A stretch of 64,000 nt of DNA from Mycolicibacterium sarraceniae (GCF_010731875.1 NZ_AP022595.1:372001-436000); one strand, 5' to 3'. Counted from the first letter of the stretch, positions 47,201-56,268 are shown. Notes: a model not told the origin generated them from the letters alone. Numbers and translations are program-made.

Positions 47201-48758
47201 CGAATCGGTGGCCGATCCCCTCGGCGAGCTGATGGGCCGGTTCGCCCGCACGCGCGGACCGTTCACCACCGCCGAGGCTGCCGCCCGGTTCGGGCTGGGC
47301 CTGCGGGTCGCCGCCGACGTACTCGGCCGAATGGCTGTGGACGGCAAGCTGATTCGCGGTGAGTTCGTCGCCGCCACTGATGCAGACCAGTGGTGTGACG
47401 CCGAGGTGCTGCGCATTCTGCGTCGCCGCTCGCTGGCCGCGCTGCGCGCCCAGGTCGAGCCGGTCAGTCCGGCCGCCTACGCCCGCTTCCTGCCGGCCTG
47501 GCAGCAGGTCGGCAGCTCCGCCGCGTCCGGCCTCGACGGCTTGGCCACGGTGATCGACCAGCTGGCCGGCGTACCGTTGCCGGCCTCGGCGGTCGAACCG
47601 TTGGTGTTCGGGCCGCGAGTGCGCGACTACCAGCCGGCGATGCTCGACGAGCTGCTGGCCTCCGGTGATGTCATCTGGTCGGGGGCCGGCTCGATCTCGG
47701 GCAGCGACGGCTGGATCGCGTTCCACCACGCTGACACCGCACCGCTGACACTGACAACCCCTTCCGAGATCGACTTCACCGACGCCCACCGGGCCATCCT
47801 CGAAGTCCTGGGCGAGCCGGGCGAGGCGCGTGGCGCGTTCTTCTTCCGGCAACTGGCGGGGGCCGAGGAGACCGTCAAAGCCGCTCTGTGGGAACTGATC
47901 TGGGCGGGCTGGGTCACCGGCGATACGTTCGCCCCGGTGCGAGCGATGCTGGCCGGTGGCCGCAAGCCCGGCACCCGCCGGCCGGCCGCGCCCGCACATC
48001 GGCAGCGGCGCGCACCACGGCTGAGCCGGTACTCGGTGACACACCCGCAAAGCCGAGCGATGGATTCGACGGTTGCCGGGCGGTGGTCGGCGCTACCGGT
48101 TTGTGAGCCCGATTCGACTGTGCGGGCGCACTTCTCAGCCGAAATGCTGCTGAATCGGCATGGCGTGTTAACCAAGGGTGCGGCGGCTGCCGAGGGCGTG
48201 CCGGGTGGGTTCGCGATGTTGTACAAGGTCCTGACCGGGTTCGAAGAGGCCGGGCGCTGTCAGCGGGGCTATTTCGTCGAGTCGCTGGGCGGGGCGCAGT
48301 TCGCGGTGGCCTCGACGGTCGACCGGTTGCGGACGTATCTGGACGGGGTGGATCCGGAACGCCCGGACTATCGGACGGTCGTGCTGGCCGCAGCCGATCC
48401 CGCCAATCCGTACGGCGCGGCGCTGCCATGGCCTTCTCGCGCGGATGCCGATGCCGGCCATCGGCCTGGGCGGAAGGCGGGCGCGCTGGTGGTGCTGGTG
48501 GACGGCGAGCTGGTGTGGTTCCTGGAGCGCGGTGGCCGTTCGCTGGTGAACTTCAGCTCTGACGCGGAAGCGCAACGGGCCGCGGCGGGCACACTGGCCG
48601 AGCTGGTGGGCAGTGGCCGCATCGGCGGCGTACTGGTCGAAAGGCTCGATGGGGTATCGGTGTTGGAGGTGGGCGGGCATCCGGACCGGAAGGCGACGGC
48701 CGAGGCGTTGGTCGACGCCGGCTTCTCCCGCACTCCGCGGGGACTGCGGCTGCGCTAG
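44235..48758 (+). CDS. lhr: Lhr ATP-dependent helicase
   Basis: A 1,507-residue superfamily 2 helicase (Large Helicase-Related), a 3'-5' ssDNA translocase induced by DNA damage in mycobacteria. Walker A APTGSGKTLAAFLWALDRL (about 40-58), motif II VDEVHAV, motif III LSATVRPPEE, motif VI QRIGRAGHQ. Then the Lhr core winged-helix and beta-barrel modules, and a long C-terminal domain typical of bacterial full-length Lhr. GTG start. The gene appears complete. nei2 lies about 2.2 kb downstream; these two are closer together in M. tuberculosis. Confidence 0.95.
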   Translation: MSPADPLARFSPLTRRWFTGTFAEATPAQKCAWSAIADGDNTLVIAPTGSGKTLAAFLWALDRLAHEEGTGTRVLYISPLKALAVDVERNLRTPLTGITRIAERDGDPAPQISVGVRSGDTPPARRRELITKPPDILITTPESLFLMLTSAARETLTDVQTVIVDEVHAVAGTKRGAHLAVSLERLDALLETPAQRIGLSATVRPPEEVARFLSGTRPTTIVAPPATKTFELTVQVPVPDMANLENNTIWPDVEARIVDLIEAHNSTIVFANSRRLAERLTSRINEIHAERSGIELAAPPNRQVPGGPPAHIMGSGQTYGAEPLLARAHHGSVSKEQRAIVEDDLKSGRLKSVVATSSLELGIDMGAVDLVIQVEAPPSVASGLQRIGRAGHQVGEISRGVLFPKHRTDLIGCAVSVQRMLAGQIETMRVPTNPLDILAQHTVAACALEPISADTWFDVVRGSAPFATLPRSAFEATLDLLSGKYPSTDFAELRPRLIYDRDTGALTARPGAQRLAVTSGGAIPDRGAFTVYLATDSEKPSRVGELDEEMVYESRPGDVISLGATSWRITEITHDRVLVIPAPGQPARLPFWRGDDTGRPAELGQAIGKFTGELASLGREDFDKRCNDLGFADYATDNLWQLLDDQRSATATVPSDTTLMVERFRDELGDWRVVLHSPYGLKVHGPLALAVSRRLLERYGIDEKPTASDDGIVVRLPDTEDAPPGADLFVFSPEEIEPLVTTEVGGSALFASRFRECAARALLLPKRNPGKRSPLWHQRQRAAQLLDVARKYPDFPIVLEAVRECLQDVYDVPTLIELMGRIAQRRVRLVEVETPMPSPFAASLMFGYVGAFMYEGDSPLAERRAAALSLDSTLLAELLGRVELRELLDPDVIAATSRQLQHLSEDRKARDSEGVADLLRLLGPLTEAEIAQRCTASDVGGWLAGLHAAKRALPLTYASQSWWAGIEDIGRLRDAVGVAVPVGVPTSFTESVADPLGELMGRFARTRGPFTTAEAAARFGLGLRVAADVLGRMAVDGKLIRGEFVAATDADQWCDAEVLRILRRRSLAALRAQVEPVSPAAYARFLPAWQQVGSSAASGLDGLATVIDQLAGVPLPASAVEPLVFGPRVRDYQPAMLDELLASGDVIWSGAGSISGSDGWIAFHHADTAPLTLTTPSEIDFTDAHRAILEVLGEPGEARGAFFFRQLAGAEETVKAALWELIWAGWVTGDTFAPVRAMLAGGRKPGTRRPAAPAHRQRRAPRLSRYSVTHPQSRAMDSTVAGRWSALPVCEPDSTVRAHFSAEMLLNRHGVLTKGAAAAEGVPGGFAMLYKVLTGFEEAGRCQRGYFVESLGGAQFAVASTVDRLRTYLDGVDPERPDYRTVVLAAADPANPYGAALPWPSRADADAGHRPGRKAGALVVLVDGELVWFLERGGRSLVNFSSDAEAQRAAAGTLAELVGSGRIGGVLVERLDGVSVLEVGGHPDRKATAEALVDAGFSRTPRGLRLR

Positions 48759-48801
48759 TTGGGATCGGCGGCCGGCCGGACGCAGTGCGACTACTGGGGG
48801 C

Positions 48802-48993
48802 ATGAAGATCGCGTGCATCATGGCGGGCCTGCTTCTCGCCACAGCCGGATGGTTCACGCCTGCTGCGCATGCCGACATCGAATTCGAATGCAAGCCGGGA
48901 CGCCGCCGCTCTCGACAACCCCGGACCGGCCGTCATGCGGCGACTCGCTGCCACCGAGGCCGCCGTTGGCGCCCAGGAAGGTCACGAAGGTGA
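48802..48993 (+). pseudogene. Secreted-protein N-terminal stub
   Basis: 63 codons: a clean signal peptide (MKIACIMAGLLLATAGWFTP, probable cleavage after AHA), 9 residues of plausible mature sequence (DIEFECKPG), then an Arg-rich tail that looks out of frame (GRRRSRQPRTG). Probably the beginning of a small secreted protein broken by deletion or frameshift. Confidence 0.45.
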
Positions 48994-49525
48994 TCGACAG
49001 CTCCTGGGTGGGCCAGAACAGGATGGCGACGGGAGCGTTCCGGCGAAGGGCACCGCGCTTGACCGCGTGGACGGTCATCGGGCCATCTCCCGTTCCTCCG
49101 CTTCGAACATGCTGCTCGCCTCGTCCCGCACGGCCTCGGATGCCCGCCCGACCAGCTCTCGGAATTCGGGGGCGGTGACGATCGAGCGGTCCCGAGGGCG
49201 GTCCAGATGGACGGCGCGAAACCCAGTACCCCGAGCGCAAGGCCACCGACGGAAGGCCGGCGTCTGCGCCTGCTCGGTCGCCCAGGTACCGGGCTTCGCC
49301 CTGCCACCGAAACTCTCGCCGCGGAAAGGATACTCACGAGAGTCCTCCCCTGACGTCGGATGATCGCGAGCATCGACCCTGTTGGGCGCAGTGCTGCCGA
49401 CGTGGGCCCCGACATCGTCATGCGGAGTCATGCGGATCGGATAGACCGCGCAACGGTAAGGATCATGTCGACGAAAAGAGCTCAAGTCGACGGCGGCTCT
49501 GCCGAAAATTGTCGTTGGGCAGGAG

Positions 49526-49531
49526 TAGCAT
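49526..49531 (+). promoter_or_regulatory. Predicted -10 box of a leaderless transcript (DUF222/HNH gene)
   Basis: TAGCAT 7 nt before the ATG at 49539, which supports this start over an upstream in-frame extension to 49509. Confidence 0.5.
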
Positions 49532-49538
49532 CGCACAC

Positions 49539-50945
49539 ATGTTCGAGGAATTGAACGACCTCGGCCTACTGGACGAGATGCGCCGGGGGCAGCGCAGTGA
49601 ACGGGCGGGGATCGCCCGTCGCGTGCTGGCAGCAGGCCGGCTGTGTCAGCGCCGGATGAGTGGGGTCGATGCGGCCGAACGTTCCCAGTGGTGTATCGAC
49701 AACTGGGAGGCGGTCGCCGCTGAAGTGGCTGCGGAGCTCGGGATCAGCCGCGGCCGCGCGTCCTCTCAGATGGACTACGGCCTACAGCTCATCGAGCGGC
49801 TACCCAAACTGGGCACGCTGTTCGCCTCCGGCGCGATCGACTTTCGCATCGTGATCGCCGCGGTGTTCCGCACCGGGCTGATCCGCGACTCCGACACGCT
49901 CGCCGCCGTCGATGAGCAGCTCGCGGATGCTGCAGACCGGTGGAATGCATTCTCGCGGAAAAGAATCACCGAGATCATCGACTGGTTCATTCAAGAACTG
50001 GATCCCCATGCCGTGCGCACCACCCGCGACGCCGACGACGACCGTCACGTCGAGGTCGTGCCCGGCCAGGACGGGATGGCCGAGATTTGGGCCCGTGTTC
50101 GAGCGACGGACGGGGCAGCATTCGACCGGCGGCTGGATCAACTCGCCGCGACGGTGTGCCGTGACGACTCCCGAACTGCCCGTCAGCGCCGAGCTGACGC
50201 CGTGGGCGCGGTGGCCGCCGGCACTTCGACGATGAATTGCGATTGCGGTTCCGACGAGTGCCCCTCTCGATCGGAGGCAGGCAGCGAGCCCGGGCAGATA
50301 GTTATCCATCTGCTGGCCGAAGCCAAGACTGTGTCCGGCGAGGGAACCGCTCCGGCGCTATTGCCTGGCTACGGTGCAGTTCCCGCCGACACGGTGCGGG
50401 TCTTGGCGGCACGAGCCACGCTGCGACCGGTGATCGGCGGCAAGGAGCTGAGCGCCGAACCGCACTACCGCCCGTCGCCCGCCTTGGCGGAGTTCATCCG
50501 CTGCCGCGACCTGACGTGCCGGTTCCCCGGGTGCGATCGCCCGGCCGAGGTCGCCGATATCGACCACACAGTGCCCTACCCGTTTGGGCCTACGCATCCG
50601 TCGAACCTGAAACTGCTATGCCGAGCGCATCATTTGTTAAAGACCTTCTACTCTGGCCCCGGCGGCTGGGCCGACCGTCAATTACCCGACGGCACGGTGA
50701 TCTGGACCTCCCCGTCGGGGCGGATTTACACCACCAAACCCGGCGGCTCACTGTTCTTTCCGCAACTCTTCGACCCCACCGGGGAGCTGAACCTGCCAGA
50801 CCCACCGGTCCAGGAACACGAGCCTGGGCGCGGGTTGATGATGCCGGCCCGCCGCCGAACTCGATCCCAAGAGCGGGAGTATCGGATCCGCTGGGAACGC
50901 GGGCGCAACGAAGCCAGGGCCACGGCCCATCCGCCACCCTTCTAG
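49539..50945 (+). CDS. DUF222 / HNH endonuclease-domain protein (13E12 repeat family)
   Basis: 468 residues: an N-terminal DUF222 region (about 1-330, helical) and a C-terminal HNH domain. The latter has CRFPGCDRPAEVADIDHTVP, LKLLCRAHHLLKTF and the zinc-type Cys pairs. These proteins are highly repeated in mycobacterial genomes (REP13E12 type) and are linked with mobile or recombinogenic DNA. The biochemical role is unproven. It ends 9 bp before nei2 and is absent between lhr and nei in M. tuberculosis. Confidence 0.85.
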   Translation: MFEELNDLGLLDEMRRGQRSERAGIARRVLAAGRLCQRRMSGVDAAERSQWCIDNWEAVAAEVAAELGISRGRASSQMDYGLQLIERLPKLGTLFASGAIDFRIVIAAVFRTGLIRDSDTLAAVDEQLADAADRWNAFSRKRITEIIDWFIQELDPHAVRTTRDADDDRHVEVVPGQDGMAEIWARVRATDGAAFDRRLDQLAATVCRDDSRTARQRRADAVGAVAAGTSTMNCDCGSDECPSRSEAGSEPGQIVIHLLAEAKTVSGEGTAPALLPGYGAVPADTVRVLAARATLRPVIGGKELSAEPHYRPSPALAEFIRCRDLTCRFPGCDRPAEVADIDHTVPYPFGPTHPSNLKLLCRAHHLLKTFYSGPGGWADRQLPDGTVIWTSPSGRIYTTKPGGSLFFPQLFDPTGELNLPDPPVQEHEPGRGLMMPARRRTRSQEREYRIRWERGRNEARATAHPPPF

Positions 50946-50948
50946 GGT
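50943..50948 (+). promoter_or_regulatory. Predicted -10 box (nei2)
   Basis: TAGGGT 6 nt before the ATG at 50955. The intervening GGAG could also act as a weak ribosome site. Confidence 0.4.
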
Positions 50949-50954
50949 GGAGCC

Positions 50955-51722
50955 ATGCCTGAGGGCGACACCGTGTTCCGCACCGCGGCCAACCTGCGCG
51001 ACGCGCTGGTGGGTAAGACGCTGACGCGGTGCGATGTTCGCGTGCCTCGTTACGCCACCGTGGATCTCACCGGCAGCACCGTGGACGAGGTGATCAGCCG
51101 CGGCAAGCACCTGTTCGTCCGCGTCGGCTCGGCCAGCATCCACTCGCACCTGAAGATGGACGGCGCTTGGCGCGTGGGCCCCAAGGGCCGGCCACAACGT
51201 CAAGCCTACAAAATCCGAATCTTCCTGGAAGCCGCAGACATTCAGGCGCTCGGCATCGACCTGGGTGTGCTGGAAATACTCGACCGCGACAACGATATGG
51301 ATGCCGTCGCCCACCTGGGACCCGATCTCCTCGGCGATGACTGGGATCACGAACGGGCCGCAGCCAATCTGACCGCGGACCCCGACCGGCCCCTTGCCCA
51401 AGCACTGCTCGACCAGCGCAACCTCGCCGGCGTCGGCAATGTCTACGCCAACGAACTGTGTTTCATCTTCGGGCGCCTGCCGACCACCCCGGTCAGCAGC
51501 CTCACCGATCCGCTACGCACAGTGAACCAGGCACAGAAGATGTTGTGGGCCAACCGCACCCGCGTGAACCGCACCACCACCGGCAACAACCGGCGCGGGC
51601 AGGAGCTCTGGGTCTACGGCCGCGCCGGCGAGCCCTGCCGCCGTTGTGGAACCCCGATCCGTTGCGCGGAGTCCTCCGAAGAGGACCGCGTCACGTACTG
51701 GTGTCCGTCGTGCCAGCGCTGA
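50955..51722 (+). CDS. nei2: Endonuclease VIII-like DNA glycosylase Nei2
   Basis: A 255-residue Fpg/Nei glycosylase/AP lyase removing oxidised bases. Catalytic Pro2-Glu3 (MPEGDTVF), the H2TH motif [20 protein letters not shown] (about 155-174), and a C-terminal zinc finger CRRCGT...CPSC. The sequence follows M. tuberculosis Rv3297 (Nei2) rather than Nei1. Its 3' end overlaps the convergent pseudouridine synthase gene by 32 bp. Confidence 0.93.
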   Translation: MPEGDTVFRTAANLRDALVGKTLTRCDVRVPRYATVDLTGSTVDEVISRGKHLFVRVGSASIHSHLKMDGAWRVGPKGRPQRQAYKIRIFLEAADIQALGIDLGVLEILDRDNDMDAVAHLGPDLLGDDWDHERAAANLTADPDRPLAQALLDQRNLAGVGNVYANELCFIFGRLPTTPVSSLTDPLRTVNQAQKMLWANRTRVNRTTTGNNRRGQELWVYGRAGEPCRRCGTPIRCAESSEEDRVTYWCPSCQR

Positions 51723-52566
51723 CGAACGACCGCACCTCCCCCGTGAACGGGTCGTCGAACTCCAGCCGCTTGGCCACCAGCCGCAGCGGCGCGGAGAAAT
51801 CATCGTCGGCCACCTCGACCACACGCGGGTACAACGGGTCGTTATCGATCGCCAAGCCCAGCGATGCCATATGGACCCGTAGCTGATGCGTGCGTCCAGT
51901 CTGCGGAGTCAGCCGATAGCACCCCTCGCCCAAAGACTCCACCAACGTCTCGGCATTCGGCTCACCCGGTTCTTCACAAGCCTGTAACTGACCGCGCCGC
52001 TTGATGATTCGGCTGCGCATGACGGTCGGCAGCGACACCGAAGAGACAGCCGACGAACGCGCCAGGTAGGTTTTGCGCACCAGCCCGCGCGCGAACAGCG
52101 TCTGATAAGCGCCCCGAACCTCACGCCGGACCGTGAACAGCAGCACCCCCGCGGTCAGCCGATCCAGCCGGTGCGCCGGGCTGAGCTCCGGCAGTTCGAG
52201 CGAGCGACGCAACCGGACCAGCGCGGTCTGCGCCACATGCCCACCGCGCGGCATGGTGGCCAGAAAGTGCGGCTTGTCGACCACCACAATGTCGTCGTCG
52301 CGGTAGAGCACCGGGATATCGAACGGCACCACCACCTCGTCGGGCAGCTCGCGGTACAGGTACACCTGGGCACCGGGCGGCAACACGGTGGACGGGGTGA
52401 TCACCGCCCCGTCTGCATCGACCACCTCACCGCTGAGCACCTTTTCGGCGGCATCCTCACCGAACCGGTCAGCCAGTTCGACGAGCACCGCGCCGCCCCG
52501 CAGCCGCACCCGCGCCGGGCCCACACCGTCGCGATCGGGGAGGGGTGCCGGGCGCCCACGTCTCAA
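51691..52566 (-). CDS. RluA-family RNA pseudouridine synthase
   Basis: 291 residues. Catalytic [13 protein letters not shown] (Asp about 142), the strand [14 protein letters not shown], and [19 protein letters not shown] near the C-terminus. An N-terminal S4-like region is partly visible (about 25-75). The target uridine (rRNA or tRNA) is not known. Rv3300c position. Start overlaps the glpD stop by 4 nt. Confidence 0.88.
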   Translation of the reverse strand: MRRGRPAPLPDRDGVGPARVRLRGGAVLVELADRFGEDAAEKVLSGEVVDADGAVITPSTVLPPGAQVYLYRELPDEVVVPFDIPVLYRDDDIVVVDKPHFLATMPRGGHVAQTALVRLRRSLELPELSPAHRLDRLTAGVLLFTVRREVRGAYQTLFARGLVRKTYLARSSAVSSVSLPTVMRSRIIKRRGQLQACEEPGEPNAETLVESLGEGCYRLTPQTGRTHQLRVHMASLGLAIDNDPLYPRVVEVADDDFSAPLRLVAKRLEFDDPFTGEVRSFVSAGTTDTST

Positions 52567-54308
52567 TTAAGTGGCACCGGCTCAAGAATCTCGGCGCGCG
52601 CCTCCGGCGCCGCGGCCCGCAGCGCATCGGCCGACTCGTCGTCGGGCTGGGCCTGCGAGAGCACCTCGGCCTCCACCCGCGCGATGTACGTCGCGACCTC
52701 GCGGGCACAGTCGGCCTCGCTCCAGCCCAGGATCGGCGCGACGATATCGGCGACCTCGGCGGCACAATCCACCCCGCGGTGCGGATATTCGATCGAGATC
52801 CGCATCCGGCGCGCCAGGATGTCCTCCAGATGCAGCGCCCCTTCGGCGGCCGCCGCATAGGCGGCCTCCACCCTGAGGTACACCGGCGCGTCGGTGATCG
52901 GCTCCAGCAGCTCGGGCTTGTCGGCGGCCAGCGCCAGCACCTCACCGATCAGCGAGCCGTACCGGTCCAGCAGGTGGCGTACTCGGTAGGGATGCAGCCC
53001 GTAGCGCCCCCCGACACTCTGGGTCTGGTTGATCAGCGCGAAATAGCCGTCGGCACCCATCAGCGGCACCTTCTCGGTGATCGATGTCGCCACCCGGGCC
53101 GGGACGTACTCCGCCGCCGCGTCGACCGCGTCCTCGGCCATCACCCGGTACGTCGTGTACTTGCCGCCCGCGATCGCCACCAGGCCCGGCGACGGCACCG
53201 CCACCGCGTGCTCGCGCGAGAGCTTGGAGGTCTCCTCGCTCTCCCCCGCCAACAACGGCCGCAGTCCGGCGTACACCCCGTCGATATCGTCGTGGGTCAG
53301 TGGCGTCGCCAGCACCGTGTTCACAGTGGCGAGGAGGTAGTCGATATCGGCCTTCGTCGCGGCCGGGTGCGCCAGATCCAAGTTCCAGTCGGTGTCGGTG
53401 GTCCCGATGATCCAGTGCGTGCCCCACGGAATCACGAACAGCACCGACTTCTCGGTGCGCAGGATGATCGCCACCTCGGACACGATCCGATCCCGCGGCA
53501 CCACCACGTGCACACCCTTGGACGCGCGCACCCGGAAGCGGCCGCGTTCCTTGGACAGCGCCTGGATCTCGTCGGTCCACACCCCGGTGGCGTTGATCAC
53601 CACGTGCCCGCGGACATCCTCGACCGAACCGTCCTCGGAGTCCCGGATCGTCACGCCGATCACCCGGTCACCCTCGCGGAGCAGCTTCACCACCTGGGTC
53701 GACGTGCGCACCACCGCGCCATAGTGGGCGGCGGTCCGGGCGACGGTCATGGTGTGCCTGGCGTCGTCGACGACGGTGTCGTAATAGCGGATGCCACCGA
53801 TCAACGAGCTGCGCTTGAGCCCAGGAGCCAGCCGGAGCGCCCCGGATTTCGTCAAATGCTTTTGCGGTGGAACAGATTTCGCGCCACCCAGCTGGTCGTA
53901 GAGGAAGATGCCCGCCGCGATGTACGGCCGCTCCCACACCCGATTGGTCAGCGGGAACAGAAACGGCAGCGGCTTGACCAGATGCGGCGCGAGCGTGGTC
54001 AGGGAGAGCTCACGCTCGTGCAGCGCCTCGCGCACCAGGCCGAACTCGAGCTGTTCGAGGTAGCGCAGCCCCCCGTGGAACATCTTCGAACTGCGGCTCG
54101 ACGTTCCCGACGCGAAGTCGCGCGCCTCGACAAGGGCCACCTTGAGCCCGCGGGTCGCGGCATCCAGTGCGCAGCCCGCACCGACCACGCCACCGCCGAC
54201 AACGACGGCGTCGAACTGTTCGCTGCCCAATCGCTCCCAGGCGCGCGCACGTTCGGAAGGGCCGAGAAAGGTCTGACCGGTGCCCGGTCTCAGGATCGGG
54301 TCGCTCAT
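52563..54308 (-). CDS. glpD: Aerobic glycerol-3-phosphate dehydrogenase GlpD
   Basis: A 581-residue flavoprotein oxidising sn-glycerol-3-P to DHAP and passing electrons to quinone. FAD site FDAVVVGGGVVGAGCALDAATRG (about 33-55), SSRSSKMFHGGLRYLEQLE, VWTDEIQ, and ITDAPVYLRVEAAYAA in the C-terminal cap domain. In the M. tuberculosis order it corresponds to glpD2 (Rv3302c), but phoY1, which I recall beside it, is absent here. Upstream is lpdA on the same strand. Confidence 0.94.
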   Translation of the reverse strand: MSDPILRPGTGQTFLGPSERARAWERLGSEQFDAVVVGGGVVGAGCALDAATRGLKVALVEARDFASGTSSRSSKMFHGGLRYLEQLEFGLVREALHERELSLTTLAPHLVKPLPFLFPLTNRVWERPYIAAGIFLYDQLGGAKSVPPQKHLTKSGALRLAPGLKRSSLIGGIRYYDTVVDDARHTMTVARTAAHYGAVVRTSTQVVKLLREGDRVIGVTIRDSEDGSVEDVRGHVVINATGVWTDEIQALSKERGRFRVRASKGVHVVVPRDRIVSEVAIILRTEKSVLFVIPWGTHWIIGTTDTDWNLDLAHPAATKADIDYLLATVNTVLATPLTHDDIDGVYAGLRPLLAGESEETSKLSREHAVAVPSPGLVAIAGGKYTTYRVMAEDAVDAAAEYVPARVATSITEKVPLMGADGYFALINQTQSVGGRYGLHPYRVRHLLDRYGSLIGEVLALAADKPELLEPITDAPVYLRVEAAYAAAAEGALHLEDILARRMRISIEYPHRGVDCAAEVADIVAPILGWSEADCAREVATYIARVEAEVLSQAQPDDESADALRAAAPEARAEILEPVPLN

Positions 54309-54316
54309 AAGGCCCC

Positions 54317-54322
54317 AGGCTA
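54317..54322 (-). promoter_or_regulatory. Predicted -10 box of a leaderless transcript (glpD)
   Basis: TAGCCT on the minus strand, 8 nt before the ATG at 54308; overlaps the last codon of lpdA. Confidence 0.45.
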
Positions 54323-55723
54323 GCCGAGATCGTCGTGGGCCATCAGGCGGCGCGCAGCCTCGACGATCGACCCGGACAGCGACGGGTAGACCGACAGCGT
54401 CTGGGCCAGATCGGTCACCGAGATGCGGTTTTGCACCGCCAGAGCGATCGGGAGGATCAACTCGGAGGCGATCGGGGCCACCACCACACCGCCGATGACG
54501 ACGCCGGTGGCGGGCCGGCAGAAGATCTTCACGAAACCACGGGTGAGCAGCGACATCTTGGCTCGAGCGTTGGTGTTCAGCGGCAGCATGATCGTGCGGG
54601 CGGGCACCGACCCATCATCGATGGCGGTTTGCGGTACCCCGACGGCGGCGATCTCGGGCCTGGTGAAGGTGGCTGAGGCGACCGTGCGCAGCCGGATCGG
54701 GGCCACCCCCTCGCCCAGCGCGTGATACATCGCGATACGGCCCTGCATTGCCGCGACCGAGGCCAGCGGCAGCAGCCCCGTGCAGTCGCCGGCGGCATAG
54801 ACGCCCGAGGCCTTGGTGCGGGACACCCGGTCGACCGGGATGTAGTTGCCTCCCCCGAGTTCGACGCCGACCCGTTCCAGCCCCAGACCAGCGGTGTTGG
54901 GCACCGATCCGACCGTCATCAGCGCGTGGCTGCCCTCGACGACGCGGCCGTCGGCCATCGTGACCTTGACCCCGCCCTCGGTGCGGAGCACCGAGGACGC
55001 CCTGGCGTTCTTGACCAGCGTCACCCCGCGCTCGGCGAAGACCTCTTCCAGCACGGCAGCGGCGTCGCTGTCCTCGTGCGGGAGGATCTGGTCGCGGCTG
55101 GCCACCACGGTGACGGTGACACCGAGCTCGGTGTAGGCGTTGCAGAACTCGGCGCCGGTGACACCGGATCCGACGATCACCAGGTGTTCGGGCAGCTCAG
55201 GCAGGTCGTAGAGCTGCCGCCAGGTGAGGATGCGCTCGCCGTCGGGCTCGGCGTTGGGCAGGACGCGGGGGCTCGCGCCGGTGGCGATCAGTACGACGTC
55301 GGCCTTGAGGGTGCCGACCTGGCCGTTCGGTGTGGTGACTTTGACGCGGTGGTGGGCCATGCCCGGCACGGAGTCGATCAGCTCACCGCGACCCGCGACA
55401 ACGTGGACCTTCTCGCGCAGCAGGTGGTTGCCGATATCGGCGGATTGGGAGCGGGCCAGCGTCTTCACCCGGTTGTTGATCTGGGGCAAGGAGATCTTGG
55501 CGTCGTCGATGCCGATGTCGAACCCCAGCCCCGAGGCGCGGCGCAGTTCGGTGCGCACACCTGTCGAGGCGATGAAGGTCTTGGACGGCACGCAGTCGAA
55601 GAGAACGCACGCCCCGCCAATGCCGTCGGAGTCCACCACGGTGACCTCGGCCCGTCCCGCCGCGACCAGTGCGGCCTCGTAACCGGCCGGCCCCCCACCG
55701 ATGATCACGATCCGCGTCGTCAC
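54320..55723 (-). CDS. lpdA: NAD(P)H quinone reductase LpdA (dihydrolipoamide dehydrogenase-like)
   Basis: 467 residues, FAD/NAD(P)-linked disulfide reductase fold. FAD site VIIGGGPAGYEAALVAA; NAD site LVIVGSGVTGAEFCNAY; GVYAAGDCTGLLPLASVA. M. tuberculosis LpdA (Rv3303c) is a quinone reductase lacking one redox cysteine. This protein reads GGACVLFDCVPSK, with both Cys39 and Cys44 present (CxxxxC). The C-terminal His-Glu dyad of true lipoamide dehydrogenases (HPTLSE) is replaced by YPSLSG, as in LpdA. Either disulfide chemistry or quinone reduction is possible. Confidence 0.92.
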   Translation of the reverse strand: MTTRIVIIGGGPAGYEAALVAAGRAEVTVVDSDGIGGACVLFDCVPSKTFIASTGVRTELRRASGLGFDIGIDDAKISLPQINNRVKTLARSQSADIGNHLLREKVHVVAGRGELIDSVPGMAHHRVKVTTPNGQVGTLKADVVLIATGASPRVLPNAEPDGERILTWRQLYDLPELPEHLVIVGSGVTGAEFCNAYTELGVTVTVVASRDQILPHEDSDAAAVLEEVFAERGVTLVKNARASSVLRTEGGVKVTMADGRVVEGSHALMTVGSVPNTAGLGLERVGVELGGGNYIPVDRVSRTKASGVYAAGDCTGLLPLASVAAMQGRIAMYHALGEGVAPIRLRTVASATFTRPEIAAVGVPQTAIDDGSVPARTIMLPLNTNARAKMSLLTRGFVKIFCRPATGVVIGGVVVAPIASELILPIALAVQNRISVTDLAQTLSVYPSLSGSIVEAARRLMAHDDLG

Positions 55724-55729
55724 GGGGTC

Positions 55730-55735
55730 AGCCTA
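55730..55735 (-). promoter_or_regulatory. Predicted -10 box of a leaderless transcript (lpdA)
   Basis: TAGGCT on the minus strand, 6 nt before the GTG at 55723. Divergent pair with 55774. Confidence 0.5.
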
Positions 55736-55773
55736 ATCACCCCAGTCGGTGCGCTCCCGCCGAGCGGACGCTC

Positions 55774-55779
55774 TAGGCT
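55774..55779 (+). promoter_or_regulatory. Predicted -10 box of a leaderless transcript (gamma-glutamylcyclotransferase-like gene)
   Basis: TAGGCT 6 nt before the GTG at 55786. Confidence 0.5.
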
Positions 55780-55785
55780 TTCCCC

Positions 55786-56268
55786 GTGCCGCTCTATGCC
55801 GCCTATGGGTCCAACATGCATCCCGAGCAGATGCTGGAACGCGCGCCGCATTCCCCGATGGCCGGCACCGGCTGGCTGCACGGCTGGCGGCTGACGTTCG
55901 CCGGTGAGGACATCGGCTGGGAAGGCGCGCTTGCCACTCTGGTCGAGGACCCCGATTCCAAGGTGTTCGTAGTGCTCTACGACATGACGCCCGCCGACGA
56001 ACAGAACCTGGATCGCTGGGAGGGCTCAGAGCTGGGCTTCCACAAGAAGATCAGATGCCGCATCGAGTGCGAATCCACCGACACCACAACCGATCCCGTG
56101 CTCGCCTGGCTCTATGTGCTGGACGCATGGGAGGGCGGACTGCCCTCGGCGCGCTACATCGGCGTGATAGCTGATGCTGCCGAGATCGCCGGTGCCCCAG
56201 CTGAGTACGTGCACGATCTGCGCACCCGTCCGGCAAGCAACATCGGCCCCGGGACCGGCAGCAGCTAG
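55786..56268 (+). CDS. Gamma-glutamylcyclotransferase-like protein
   Basis: 160 residues. The substrate-loop motif YAAYGSNMHPEQM lies at residues 4-16, and the DEQNLDRWEGSELGFHKK region carries the Glu that acts as acid/base in the GGCT fold. LAWLYVLDAWEGGLPSARYI follows. Actual substrate unknown. Rv3304 position. Ends one base before the galE stop of the convergent gene. Confidence 0.82.
   Translation: MPLYAAYGSNMHPEQMLERAPHSPMAGTGWLHGWRLTFAGEDIGWEGALATLVEDPDSKVFVVLYDMTPADEQNLDRWEGSELGFHKKIRCRIECESTDTTTDPVLAWLYVLDAWEGGLPSARYIGVIADAAEIAGAPAEYVHDLRTRPASNIGPGTGSS

Larger units (their letters stand above)
48759..49538. other. Decayed interval between lhr and the DUF222/HNH gene
   Basis: 780 bp with no complete gene that I recognise. 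It holds the signal-peptide stub at 48802 and two overlapping minus-strand frames (49075-49536; 48854-49078). Pieces of these look protein-like, for example EFRELVGRASEAVRDEASSMF and, in another frame, SVGGLALGVLGFAPSIWTAL, but they do not join into one gene. M. tuberculosis lacks this segment between lhr and nei. Confidence 0.5.

Noticed and set aside
52545-54323. 592-codon plus-strand frame over glpD
   Set aside because: Antisense shadow of GlpD, Arg/His-rich with no recognisable domain.
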